7,405 nt of DNA from an uncultured Bacteroidota bacterium (GTDB taxonomy: Bacteria > Bacteroidota > Bacteroidia > Chitinophagales > Chitinophagaceae): positions 1 to 7,405 of the forward strand of contig CAIWKU010000058.1 in assembly GCA_903913355.1 (NCBI GenBank), read 5' to 3'. How positions within the stretch are numbered: the first letter of the stretch is position 1; every line of letters begins with the position of its first letter. Under the pieces are notes generated by a model. That model saw only the letters and a program-made list of their open reading frames with translations. It was not told the origin of the DNA and made no database searches. Both the position numbers and the translations under genes were made by a program. Positions 1 to 6,981 of the stretch are shown in pieces.

Positions 1-1
1 C

Positions 2-1765
2 GAGAAAACTATTCAAAAATCAAACGGAGATGTTTTTTTTGATTTTGGGAAAGATGCATTCGCCCAACTGCAATTTCATCTGGATAATGAAAAAGAGGAT
101 AGCCTCATAATGGAAGCAGGCGAAACAATGAATAACGATAATACGGTTAGTAAAAATCAATCTGGTAATATCAGGTATACTAAAATGAAACTGGGTGTTA
201 AAAAAGGGGAACAGGATTACCTTGTGAAATGGCCGGTTGATAAAAAAAGAAATAGCCGGAATCCAATCCAGATGCCGGATGCTATAGGAGAAGTTTTTCC
301 TTTCAGATATGTATCTATTCATAATTTTTCCGGGAAATTTGAAAAGGGATTTGTCAAGCGAAAAATGGTGCATTATCCATTTGATGATGAAGCAGCTTCC
401 TTTTCTTCTGATAATACAATCCTTAACCAGGTATGGGACCTTTGCAAATACTCAATAAAAGCAACCAGCTTTACAGGCTTTTATGTTGACGGTGATCGGG
501 AAAGGCTACCCTATGAAGCAGATGCAGTGATTAATCAATTATCGCATTATGGTTCTGATGCTGAATATTCAATGGCGCGCAGAACCATGGCTTACCTGAT
601 CTATCATCCTACCTGGCCCACCGAATGGAGTTTACAGAATGTACTGCTCGCATGGAATGATTATATGTATACTGGGGATGATGCATTCCTGAAAGAATAT
701 TATACAGAACTACAGAAAAAAATACTCTTACCCCTTGCAGGAACAAATGGGTTGATCAGTACACGTACAGATAAACAATCGCTTGATTTTTTACAATCTA
801 TTCATATACTTAAGGATTTTGATGGTAAACATGGACTCAAGGATAATGTGGATTGGCCCCAAAATGGAAATTATCAAGGAGAAAAAGAGTATTATGGTGA
901 AACAGATGGGTTTGTATACACTACCTATAATGCAGTCATTAATGCCTATTATTATAAGAACCTGGTTGTAATGCAAAAAATTGCTCAGGTATTACGCAAG
1001 AGTAGTGATGCAAATATGTATGCAGCAAAAGCCAAACAGGTATGGAACGCATACCAACAGGTGTTTATTGATCCAGTAAACGGACTTGTGAAAGATGGAG
1101 ACCAGACTAACCATAGCTCTTTGCATAGCAATATGTTTGCTTTGCTATTTGGACTGGTAGCTGAGAAAAATAAAAAGCAGGTAATCAGTTATATCAAAAC
1201 CAGAAAAATGGCTTGCAGTGTATACGGTGCACAATTTTTACTGGAGGCATTGTACGAAAATGGGGAAGCCCAATATGCACAGGATCTGCTAACAGATACT
1301 ACTGGCCGAAGCTGGTATAATATGATCAGAATAGGTTCTACCATTACCATGGAAGCATGGGATAAACTATATAAACCCAATCTCGATTGGAACCATGCCT
1401 GGGGATCAGCACCGGCAAACATTATTGTAAGAAAACTGATGGGCATTGAACCCATCACACCCGGATTTGGTATCATCCGTATCAAGCCTCAATTGGGAAA
1501 CCTTTCCTACGCAAAATTGCATACTACCACAATCAAAGGAAAAGTATCGCTGGCTTATCAAAAAATAGAAGAGGAAAGCCATTGGAATATCCTCATTCCC
1601 GGCGCATCAACGGCGAATCTGTACCTGCCATTTCATACCGGTGAAAAAGAATTGTTGATGGATCAAAAAAGGATGACCATAAACCCAGAGAGTGGATGGT
1701 GGGTAATCAAAGGAGTTAATGCGGGGAGTCATCTAATCGTTATCAGTAAGAAAACCACTAATTAG
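2..1765 (+). CDS. Alpha-L-rhamnosidase-like glycoside hydrolase (GH78), 5' truncated by window edge
   Basis: The reading frame is open from the first bases of the window to the TAG at 1763-1765. The ATG at 110 is therefore an internal Met and the true start lies outside; 587 codons are visible. The part before 110 reads FFDFGKDAFAQLQF, typical of the beta-sandwich that precedes the GH78 (alpha/alpha)6 barrel. The barrel carries the acidic cluster DGDRERLPYEAD, with Asp at 488-490, Glu at 500-502 (likely general acid) and Asp at 521-523. The second catalytic Glu is in TMEAWD at 1352-1354, followed by the conserved His of WNHAWGS at 1394-1396. A C-terminal beta domain begins near PGFGIIRIKP, about 1460. 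Family members release terminal alpha-L-rhamnose from plant or microbial glycans, usually in the periplasm or at the cell surface; any signal peptide is outside the window. It is probably co-transcribed with the oxidoreductase 29 bp downstream. Substrate specificity cannot be read from sequence alone. Confidence 0.88.
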   Translation, partial: EKTIQKSNGDVFFDFGKDAFAQLQFHLDNEKEDSLIMEAGETMNNDNTVSKNQSGNIRYTKMKLGVKKGEQDYLVKWPVDKKRNSRNPIQMPDAIGEVFPFRYVSIHNFSGKFEKGFVKRKMVHYPFDDEAASFSSDNTILNQVWDLCKYSIKATSFTGFYVDGDRERLPYEADAVINQLSHYGSDAEYSMARRTMAYLIYHPTWPTEWSLQNVLLAWNDYMYTGDDAFLKEYYTELQKKILLPLAGTNGLISTRTDKQSLDFLQSIHILKDFDGKHGLKDNVDWPQNGNYQGEKEYYGETDGFVYTTYNAVINAYYYKNLVVMQKIAQVLRKSSDANMYAAKAKQVWNAYQQVFIDPVNGLVKDGDQTNHSSLHSNMFALLFGLVAEKNKKQVISYIKTRKMACSVYGAQFLLEALYENGEAQYAQDLLTDTTGRSWYNMIRIGSTITMEAWDKLYKPNLDWNHAWGSAPANIIVRKLMGIEPITPGFGIIRIKPQLGNLSYAKLHTTTIKGKVSLAYQKIEEESHWNILIPGASTANLYLPFHTGEKELLMDQKRMTINPESGWWVIKGVNAGSHLIVISKKTTN

Positions 1766-1794
1766 CATTTTGCATATTTATAAAACCAAAAACA

Positions 1795-3264
1795 ATGAAA
1801 AAAAAATCACCAACACCAAGCGCTACTCCTGAACCATCCAGGAGAAGCTTTATCCGAAATGCAGCTTTGGCCGCTGCAGGTTTTTACATTGTGCCCAGGC
1901 ATGTATTGGGAAGAGGCTTTACGGCTCCCAGTGACAGACTTACCGTAGCAGGCATTGGTGCCGGTGGTAAAGGGGAGAGTGACTTATGGAATTTTTTCCA
2001 GAGTGGTAAAGCGGATATCGCATTTTTATGTGATGTAGATTCTCGTCAAACGGCAAAAAGCAGGGCACGCTATCCAAAAGCAAAAATCTATACCGACTAT
2101 CGTGAGATGCTGGATAAAGAACATAAAAATTTTGATGCATGTTCGGTTTCCATCCCGGATCATATGCATGCTGTTGTGGCCATGGCGGCTATGCAATTGG
2201 GAAAACATGTGTATGTGCAGAAACCCTTAACGCATGATATCTATGAAGCACGAATGCTTACCAAAGCAGCGCATAATTATAAAGTAGTTACCCAAATGGG
2301 TAACCAGGGTGCTTCCGGTGATGGAGTTCGTCAATTGCAGGATTGGTATAATGCCGGAATTATTGGTGATGTGCATACCATCTATTGTTATACCGATCGG
2401 CCAGTATGGCCCCAGGGAATTCCCTGGTCTGATAGCAAACCACCTGTACCTGCCGAACTTGACTGGAACCTTTGGTTGGGCACAGCACCTTATAAAGATT
2501 ATGTAGAAAAACTGGTTCCTTTTAACTGGAGAGGCTGGTGGGATTATGGTACCGGTGCATTGGGTGATATGGCCTGTCATATTATGGCCCCGGCATTTGC
2601 CGTACTTGGCCTGGGATATCCTATCTCGGCAGAATGTAGCGTAGCAACCCCTTATGTACAAAACTGGACACGCGGACAATACCCGGATTCAGGCCCTATA
2701 TCCTCGTCTATCACACTTACTTTTAAAGGAATGAATGGCAAACCCGATGTAAAACTACATTGGATGGATGGTGGAATTCAACCCGATCGTCCGGATGAAC
2801 TGGAAGCAAATGAAATAATGGGTGATGGAGGTAATGGCGCCATATTTATTGGCACAAAAGGGAAAATGAGTTGCGGTACTTATGGTAAAGTTCCCAATCT
2901 GTTACCTACCTCCCGCACAAAAGAAACCATTGTGCCACAAACGGTATCAAGAGTGATCAAAGGAGAGTCTGGTCACTATGCAGCATGGGTAGAAGCCGCT
3001 ATCGCTGGGTATGGAACAGAACAGGCAAATAACCTCAGTTCTAATTTTGATATCGCCGGACCACTTACGGAAAGCGTTTTGATGGGCAACCTCGCTATTC
3101 GCAGCTACAATATTTCGAAAAAAGATGCGAAAGGGAAAGATGTCTATCCAGGTCGTAATATCAAACTTTTATGGGATGGCCCCAATATGCGAATTACGAA
3201 TTTTGATGAGGCCAATCAGTTTGTGAAAAGAACCTATAGAGAAGGGTGGAGTTTGGGAGTGTAG
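1795..3264 (+). CDS. Tat-exported Gfo/Idh/MocA family NAD(P)-dependent oxidoreductase
   Basis: This 489-residue protein begins with a twin-arginine signal, SRRSFIRN at 15-22, followed by the hydrophobic AALAAAGFYIV, so it is probably folded with cofactor and exported by Tat. A Rossmann nucleotide site follows (VAGIGAGGKGE, 51-61). The family's EKP motif appears as VQKP (141-144), with Lys143 as the likely catalytic lysine. Asp258 and His262 in GDMACHIMAP sit where the substrate-binding Asp/His pair occurs. The long C-terminal half with NWRGWWDYGTGALGD is typical of the large secreted Bacteroidota members. Such enzymes oxidise or reduce sugars, inositols or glycosides; the substrate here is unknown. 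Its position just after a rhamnosidase suggests work on the same glycoside or released sugar (inference). The ATG at 1795 was chosen because it precedes the Tat signal; upstream is A-rich with no clear Shine-Dalgarno. Confidence 0.9.
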   Translation: MKKKSPTPSATPEPSRRSFIRNAALAAAGFYIVPRHVLGRGFTAPSDRLTVAGIGAGGKGESDLWNFFQSGKADIAFLCDVDSRQTAKSRARYPKAKIYTDYREMLDKEHKNFDACSVSIPDHMHAVVAMAAMQLGKHVYVQKPLTHDIYEARMLTKAAHNYKVVTQMGNQGASGDGVRQLQDWYNAGIIGDVHTIYCYTDRPVWPQGIPWSDSKPPVPAELDWNLWLGTAPYKDYVEKLVPFNWRGWWDYGTGALGDMACHIMAPAFAVLGLGYPISAECSVATPYVQNWTRGQYPDSGPISSSITLTFKGMNGKPDVKLHWMDGGIQPDRPDELEANEIMGDGGNGAIFIGTKGKMSCGTYGKVPNLLPTSRTKETIVPQTVSRVIKGESGHYAAWVEAAIAGYGTEQANNLSSNFDIAGPLTESVLMGNLAIRSYNISKKDAKGKDVYPGRNIKLLWDGPNMRITNFDEANQFVKRTYREGWSLGV

Positions 3265-3289
3265 AATAGTACCACTGATATTTTTTTTA

Positions 3290-3369
3290 CCGCGGAGCAC
3301 AAGAGAACACAGAGTTAACGCAGAGGAAACAATTCTTTGCGAAATCTCAGCCACTCTTGTTCTCCGCAA
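3290..3369. repeat. Imperfect palindrome resembling a dispersed Bacteroidota intergenic repeat
   Basis: The left arm 3290-3328 starts CCGCGGAGCACAAGAG. The right arm 3333-3369 has the reverse complement TTGCGGAGAACAAGAG. The two arms match along nearly their full length with a few mismatches and two one-base gaps, giving a long hairpin with a very short loop (3329-3332). The motif style (CGCGGAG, ACACAGAG, ACGCAGAGG) resembles the 'cacagagaacgcagag' intergenic repeats I recall from many Bacteroidota genomes. It lies 25 bp after the oxidoreductase stop and is followed by ATTTTTATAA, so it could also end that transcript. No coding frame is needed to explain it. Confidence 0.7.
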
Positions 3370-3411
3370 TTTTTATAAGCAATATAACCATGCAACAGTT
3401 TAACCACCGAT

Positions 3412-3442
3412 TTTGCAAATCCCCGATAAAACAATATCTTTA
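3412..3442 (+). promoter_or_regulatory. Bacteroidota-type promoter for the fluoride riboswitch and CLC gene
   Basis: TTTG at 3412-3415 and TATCTTTA at 3435-3442 are separated by 19 bp. This matches the Bacteroidota housekeeping sigma pattern TTTG / TAnnTTTG apart from the last base. Initiation about 6-8 bases downstream would fall near 3448-3450, right at the first base of the aptamer stem, which independently supports the placement. Confidence 0.6.
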
Positions 3443-3449
3443 AACTACA

Positions 3450-3505
3450 AAGGTGATGGTGTTCCACCTATTTAACCGCCCGCCGGGGCTGATGACGCCT
3501 ACAGA
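3450..3505 (+). promoter_or_regulatory. Fluoride riboswitch (crcB motif) aptamer
   Basis: All the class elements are present in order. Stem 1 is AGGTG (3451-3455) with CACCT (3465-3469), enclosing the loop ATGGTGTTC. The joining segment ATTTAACC follows. Stem 2 is GCCC (3478-3481) with GGGC (3486-3489). The conserved 3' segment TGATGACGCCTACAGA closes it at 3490-3505. The loop bases GGTGTT (3458-3463) can pair with GACGCC (3494-3499; six pairs, two of them G-U) to form the pseudoknot that encloses the fluoride-magnesium site in known structures. The motifs GATGG, TTCC, AACCGC, GCTGATGA and CCTACAGA match fluoride riboswitches I remember from Pseudomonas. It lies 42 nt upstream of a CLC-F-type transporter, the expected partner, and almost at the predicted transcription start. 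Confidence 0.93.
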
Positions 3506-3546
3506 TTAATTACTATTGCTAGTAATATTTACTCATAATTTGTAGG
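3498..3546 (+). promoter_or_regulatory. Expression platform: start-region sequestering helix
   Basis: The aptamer 3' end CCTACAGATTA (3498-3508) can pair with TAATTTGTAGG (3536-3546), giving 11 consecutive pairs including one G-U. The second strand ends one base before the ATG at 3548. The helix encloses a second perfect 7-bp hairpin, ATTACTA (3509-3515) with TAGTAAT (3520-3526) and loop TTGC. The outer helix uses C3498 and C3499, which the fluoride-bound pseudoknot also uses, so the two folds compete. No U-tract follows either hairpin, so translational control (start masked without fluoride, exposed with it) fits better than transcription termination. This mechanism is an inference from pairing. 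Confidence 0.65.
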
Positions 3547-3547
3547 A

Positions 3548-4840
3548 ATGAAAAGATTAAAAAATTCTATAGAACAGATTTTTGTAGCTTCTCACTTAGT
3601 AAAATGGACTTTACTGGTGCTTCCTCTATCTGTTGTTACGGGTAGCATGGTGGCTTTTTTTCTTTGGTCTTTAGATAAAGTAATCGATTTACGTGTAGCC
3701 AATCCATGGCTATTATTTTTCCTTCCTGTAGCAGGTATTATCATTTATCTTTTATATAAATACGTAGGAAAAAATTCCGATGCCGGTAATAACCTGATAA
3801 TAGACGAGATTCATAAACCCGGTGCAGGAATCCCTGCAAGAATGGGGCCCTTGGTATTACTAACTACTTTACTCACACACTTATTTGGAGGCTCGGCAGG
3901 AAGAGAAGGCACTGCTGTTCAGATTGGAGGAAGCATTGCACAGTTTTTTGCCAAAAAATTTCGCTTGCAACCGGAAGATGTAAAAATGCTTTTAATGGCA
4001 GGGATAGCTGCTGGTTTTGGAGCTGTATTTGGTACCCGGGTAGCAGGTGCGATTTTTGCCATGGAAGTTTTAGCAGTAGGAAGAATAAAGCACGAAGCAC
4101 TAATGCCTTGTTTTATAGCAAGTGTATTGGCTGATCTGACCTGTACATCCTGGGGTATCCACCATACCCAATACCATATTGATTTTGCAGAAAAGGGGGA
4201 AGTGTTTCTTTCCTATTTTCATTTTGATATATTCTTATTAACAAAAGTAATCCTTGCCGGAATTATATTCGGATTGGCTGGGTATTGGTTTTCTGCACTT
4301 ACTCATGCCATAAAAAAATATTCCCATAAATGGATAAATAGTAAATGGATTATCCCGGTGATAGGGGGAGCTATTATTATCGGTTTAACCTTTGTACTGG
4401 GCACGCAGGATTATCTAAGCCTGGGAGTAAAAAGCACTCACCAGGGAGGTATTTCCATTCTCTCTTGTTTTAATCCGGGAGGTGCAGATTCATTTAGCTG
4501 GCTATGGAAATTATTATTTACCGCAATTACGATCGGAACGGGGTTTAAAGGTGGAGAAGTAACCCCCTTATTTTTTATTGGAGCAGCCTTGGGTAATTTT
4601 ATTGCCATGCAAACAGGCGCACCGGTTGATCTATTAGCAGGATTGGGATTTATAGCAGTATTTGCCGGTGCCACCAATACACCTATTGCCTGCACAATAA
4701 TGGGAGTGGAGTTGTTTGGAGGTGAAAATCTTATCTACTATGCAATAGCCTGTTTTCTCGCATATTATTTTAGCGGGCACTCCGGAATTTACCAGGCACA
4801 AAAAAGCAGTTTGGCAAAGCCCAAAAGATGGAAAGATTAG
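3548..4840 (+). CDS. CLC-F type fluoride/proton antiporter (CLC chloride channel superfamily)
   Basis: This 430-residue inner-membrane protein has many hydrophobic helices spanning roughly residues 18-410 and no C-terminal CBS domains. Motifs appear in CLC order. GAGIP (92-96) stands where chloride transporters have GSGIP. GSAGREGTAVQ (115-125) carries the gating glutamate Glu120. KGGEVTP (334-340) replaces the canonical GxFxP, and GIYQAQ (413-418) is near the pore tyrosine position. GREGT and GGEVTP are, as I recall, signatures of the CLC-F branch, where the Glu-Val-Thr segment (Eca-CLCF 318-320) sets fluoride selectivity. The members export fluoride in exchange for protons and give fluoride resistance. 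The fluoride riboswitch directly upstream makes this assignment much stronger than 'chloride channel'. The start is set by the 42-nt gap to the aptamer and by the helix that ends beside this ATG. It converges with dapA downstream. Confidence 0.92.
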   Translation: MKRLKNSIEQIFVASHLVKWTLLVLPLSVVTGSMVAFFLWSLDKVIDLRVANPWLLFFLPVAGIIIYLLYKYVGKNSDAGNNLIIDEIHKPGAGIPARMGPLVLLTTLLTHLFGGSAGREGTAVQIGGSIAQFFAKKFRLQPEDVKMLLMAGIAAGFGAVFGTRVAGAIFAMEVLAVGRIKHEALMPCFIASVLADLTCTSWGIHHTQYHIDFAEKGEVFLSYFHFDIFLLTKVILAGIIFGLAGYWFSALTHAIKKYSHKWINSKWIIPVIGGAIIIGLTFVLGTQDYLSLGVKSTHQGGISILSCFNPGGADSFSWLWKLLFTAITIGTGFKGGEVTPLFFIGAALGNFIAMQTGAPVDLLAGLGFIAVFAGATNTPIACTIMGVELFGGENLIYYAIACFLAYYFSGHSGIYQAQKSSLAKPKRWKD

Positions 4841-4845
4841 TTATT

Positions 4846-4879
4846 TCCTTTGCTATGAAGGATAGATTATTTATTTTTT
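4846..4879 (+). terminator. Weak terminator candidate after the CLC-F gene
   Basis: TCCTT (4846-4850) pairs with AAGGA (4858-4862) around a 7-nt loop, followed by T-rich sequence ending in six Ts (4873-4879 region). The stem is only five pairs and the T-tract is interrupted, so this is a tentative call. It overlaps the 3' end of the convergent dapA frame. Confidence 0.3.
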
Positions 4880-5750
4880 GAAAGATAGACTTTCACTTTC
4901 GCATATAATTCTTCACTCAGTGGTACAATCGGCAAACGAAAATGATTGGTTAATAAACCTTGCTCAGCCATAAAAGCTTTTACACCTGCAGGATTATTTT
5001 CCGTAAACATCAGGTCATAAGCTTCAAGTAATGTATCGTTATTTGTTTGGCGGCTGCAAAATCGTATTTCAGACTTAGCCTGATCATTTCAGAAAACGAT
5101 TTTGGAAAAGCATTGGCTGCTACACTTATCACACCATCCATACCACATGCTATTTGGGCAAGTGCCAAAGCATCATCTCCACTTACTACTAAAAAATCTT
5201 TGGGTCGGTCTCTGAGAATTAAAGCACATTGTGCCATATCTCCACTGGCTTCCTTGATGCCGGCAATATTTGGAACAGAGGCTAATCGGAGTGTGGTAGC
5301 AGCCGTCATATTTCTGCCGGTTCTACCAGGTACATTATATAGTAAAATGGGTTTGGGAGAAGCTTCGGCCAATGCTTGATAATGCTGGTAAATACCTTCC
5401 TGTGAAGGTTTATTATAATTGGGTGATGCACTTAAAACAGCAACCGCTTTATCCAAAGGGAAGGAATGCAGGTCTTTGATCAACTCGGCAGTATTATATC
5501 CCCCAATGCCTACTACTACGGGAACACGACCAGCCACTTTATCAAAAGTATAATTGATGATATCCATCTTCTCCTGCTTATCCAAAGTAGGTGTTTCACC
5601 AGTTGTACCCAGGGTTACCAGGTATTCAACCCCACCGGCAATGATGGCATCAATCAGTTTACCCAATGAGGTAAAATCCACTTTAAAATCAGGTGTAAAA
5701 GGTGTAACGAGCGCTACACCGGTACCTTGCAGTTGCTGACGTAAAGACAT
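4867..5750 (-). CDS. dapA: 4-hydroxy-tetrahydrodipicolinate synthase, with an apparent one-base frameshift
   Basis: The product condenses pyruvate with aspartate semialdehyde, the first committed step to diaminopimelate and lysine, in the cytoplasm. The initial frame (5750 down to a TGA ending at 5010) gives 246 residues. It contains GTTGETPTL (48-56, with the Thr-Thr pair 49-50), Tyr138 in LYNVPGRTG, Arg143 and the Schiff-base Lys166 in GIKEASGD. After FAAAKQ (231-236) homology is lost, but the next frame resumes at 5040 with NDTLLEAYDLMFTENNPAG and runs through QGLLTNHFRLP to the TAA at 4867-4869. That tail is a normal DapA C-terminus. The total span is 884 nt; one restored base gives 295 codons, or 294 residues, the usual family length. 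The lesion is therefore a single missing base near 5040-5042. It may be a sequencing or assembly error, or a real mutation with another dapA elsewhere. It probably shares a transcript with accA, 60 bp upstream. Confidence 0.9.
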
Positions 5751-5810
5751 TTCTAGTATATGGTTTATTGTTTACTTTTTTGTTATTCCAATGAATACAA
5801 TACATAGATT

Positions 5811-6806
5811 TTATGCATTGGTTTCTTCTGCAGGCAGCTCTTCCCAGAAGCCCATCTTGCCGTATTTTTCAATCCTATCTATGGTTCTTTGCTCTGGACT
5901 TATCTTTTCAATTTCTTTTAAATTTTTGAGAATATAGGATTTCAAAATATTTGCTGCATCAGCATAATCCCAGTGAGCACCACCCAGCGGTTCATGAACA
6001 ATTTCATCTACCAGACCAAACCCTTTCATATCGGTTGCGGTTAAACGCAATTGCTCTGCCGCAGTTTCTTTTTTATCCCAGCTGCGCCAGAGAATAGAAC
6101 TACAGCTTTCAGGAGAAATAACTGTATACCAGGTATTCTCCATCATCAATACCCGGTCACCCACACCAATTCCTAATGCACCACCACTGGCACCTTCGCC
6201 GATAATTACAATAATCACAGGAACTTTTAAACGGATCATCTCGTAAATATTTCTGGCAATGGCTTCTCCCTGACCTCTTTCCTCTGCTTCGAGACCAGGA
6301 TAGGCGCCGGGCGTATCTATCAGGCAAACAACAGGCTTATTAAATTTTTCTGCAAGTTTCATCAGGCGTAATGCTTTTCGATATCCTTCCGGATTCGCCA
6401 TACCAAAATTTCGCAGTTGACGGGCTTTTGTATTGATCCCCTTTTGTTGCCCGATGATCATAATGGTTTCACCATCTAACTGGGCAAAGCCACCCACCAT
6501 GGCTTTATCATCTTTAAAATTCCTGTCGCCATGCAGTTCCACAAAATGGGTACACATTTTCTCGATATATTTCAGCGTATACGGCCTGTCGGGATGCCTG
6601 CTTAACTGAACACGCTGCCAGGGAGTAAGATGGGTAGTAATTTCTTTTCTTATCTCAATAATAGAATTTTCTAATTGCTCTATAGTAGCGGTATAATCTA
6701 TCTTAGGATTCTTTTCAGCCAGCTTACGGGTATCCTCAATTTGTTCATATACATCCTTTATCGGCTTCTCAAAATCCAGGAACTGTCTATTGGGGTATTG
6801 TGGCAT
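5811..6806 (-). CDS. accA: Acetyl-CoA carboxylase carboxyltransferase, alpha subunit
   Basis: This 331-residue cytoplasmic protein pairs with AccD to transfer the carboxyl group from carboxybiotin to acetyl-CoA, making malonyl-CoA for fatty-acid synthesis. The N-terminal helical part begins YPNRQFLDFEKPI with a coiled-coil-like stretch at about 20-60, then LTPWQRVQLSRHPDRP (60-75), typical of AccA. The crotonase-like core shows LHGDRNFKDDKAMVGG (91-106), IGQQKG (118-123), CLIDTPGAYPG (161-171), AEERGQGEAIA (174-184) and the oxyanion-loop GEGASGGALG (203-212), then SPESCSSILW (231-240). All are intact and the length is slightly above the roughly 320 usual, through a short acidic tail. The ATG at 6806 is the natural start just before the conserved N-terminus. 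dapA follows 60 bp downstream on the same strand. Confidence 0.96.
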   Translation of the reverse strand: MPQYPNRQFLDFEKPIKDVYEQIEDTRKLAEKNPKIDYTATIEQLENSIIEIRKEITTHLTPWQRVQLSRHPDRPYTLKYIEKMCTHFVELHGDRNFKDDKAMVGGFAQLDGETIMIIGQQKGINTKARQLRNFGMANPEGYRKALRLMKLAEKFNKPVVCLIDTPGAYPGLEAEERGQGEAIARNIYEMIRLKVPVIIVIIGEGASGGALGIGVGDRVLMMENTWYTVISPESCSSILWRSWDKKETAAEQLRLTATDMKGFGLVDEIVHEPLGGAHWDYADAANILKSYILKNLKEIEKISPEQRTIDRIEKYGKMGFWEELPAEETNA

Positions 6807-6824
6807 ATTATATGGTTAAGTAGG

Positions 6825-6856
6825 TAAAAATAAGGCTTGCAAGTTTTTTAAGAAAA
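6825..6856 (-). promoter_or_regulatory. Possible accA-dapA promoter (minus strand)
   Basis: Read on the minus strand, TTTT (6856-6853) and TATTTTTA (6832-6825) are 20 bp apart. Each misses the final G of the Bacteroidota TTTG / TAnnTTTG pattern. The position, about 20 bp upstream of the accA start, is plausible. Low-complexity AT sequence makes chance matches likely. Confidence 0.3.
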
Positions 6857-6858
6857 GA

Positions 6859-6891
6859 TTTGTTTGAAAAAGGCGTTTCCCCTTATCTTTG
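6859..6891 (+). promoter_or_regulatory. Bacteroidota-type promoter for tRNA-Asp
   Basis: TATCTTTG at 6884-6891 is a perfect TAnnTTTG box. Two TTTG candidates lie upstream: 6863-6866 (17-bp spacer) and 6859-6862 (21-bp spacer). Initiation near 6897-6899 would give a leader of roughly 85 nt before the tRNA. Confidence 0.65.
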
Positions 6892-6899
6892 CCGTCCTT

Positions 6900-6923
6900 A
6901 AAACGGGTTAAACAACCTGTTTT
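6900..6923 (+). other. Leader hairpin just upstream of tRNA-Asp
   Basis: AAAACGGGTT (6900-6909) pairs with AACCTGTTTT (6914-6923), ten consecutive pairs including one G-U, around the 4-nt loop AAAC. It lies immediately after the predicted start of the tRNA transcript. No long T-tract follows the stem, so it is not an obvious terminator. It may shape the 5' end of the precursor or serve as a processing signal; the role is unknown. Confidence 0.45.
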
Positions 6924-6981
6924 GAAGAGCCTTAATGAGTTATTAATTACTATTTATTTCAATACTTAGTGATTATTTCTT

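Noticed and set aside
110..112. ATG at 110 as the start of the rhamnosidase
   Set aside because: The same frame is open back to base 2 and its translation continues the beta-sandwich domain, so 110 is internal.
2227..2679. 150-codon minus-strand frame inside the oxidoreductase gene
   Set aside because: It is fully antisense to a strongly supported gene and its translation resembles no family I know.
3516..3541. TTG plus a TTTG-containing box immediately before the CLC start as a promoter
   Set aside because: The spacing is too short and transcription from it would skip the riboswitch; the pair at 3412-3442 is much better.
5036..5050. Programmed ribosomal frameshift in dapA
   Set aside because: No classic X XXY YYZ slippery heptamer in the correct phase, no clear stimulatory structure, and DapA is not known to use recoding.
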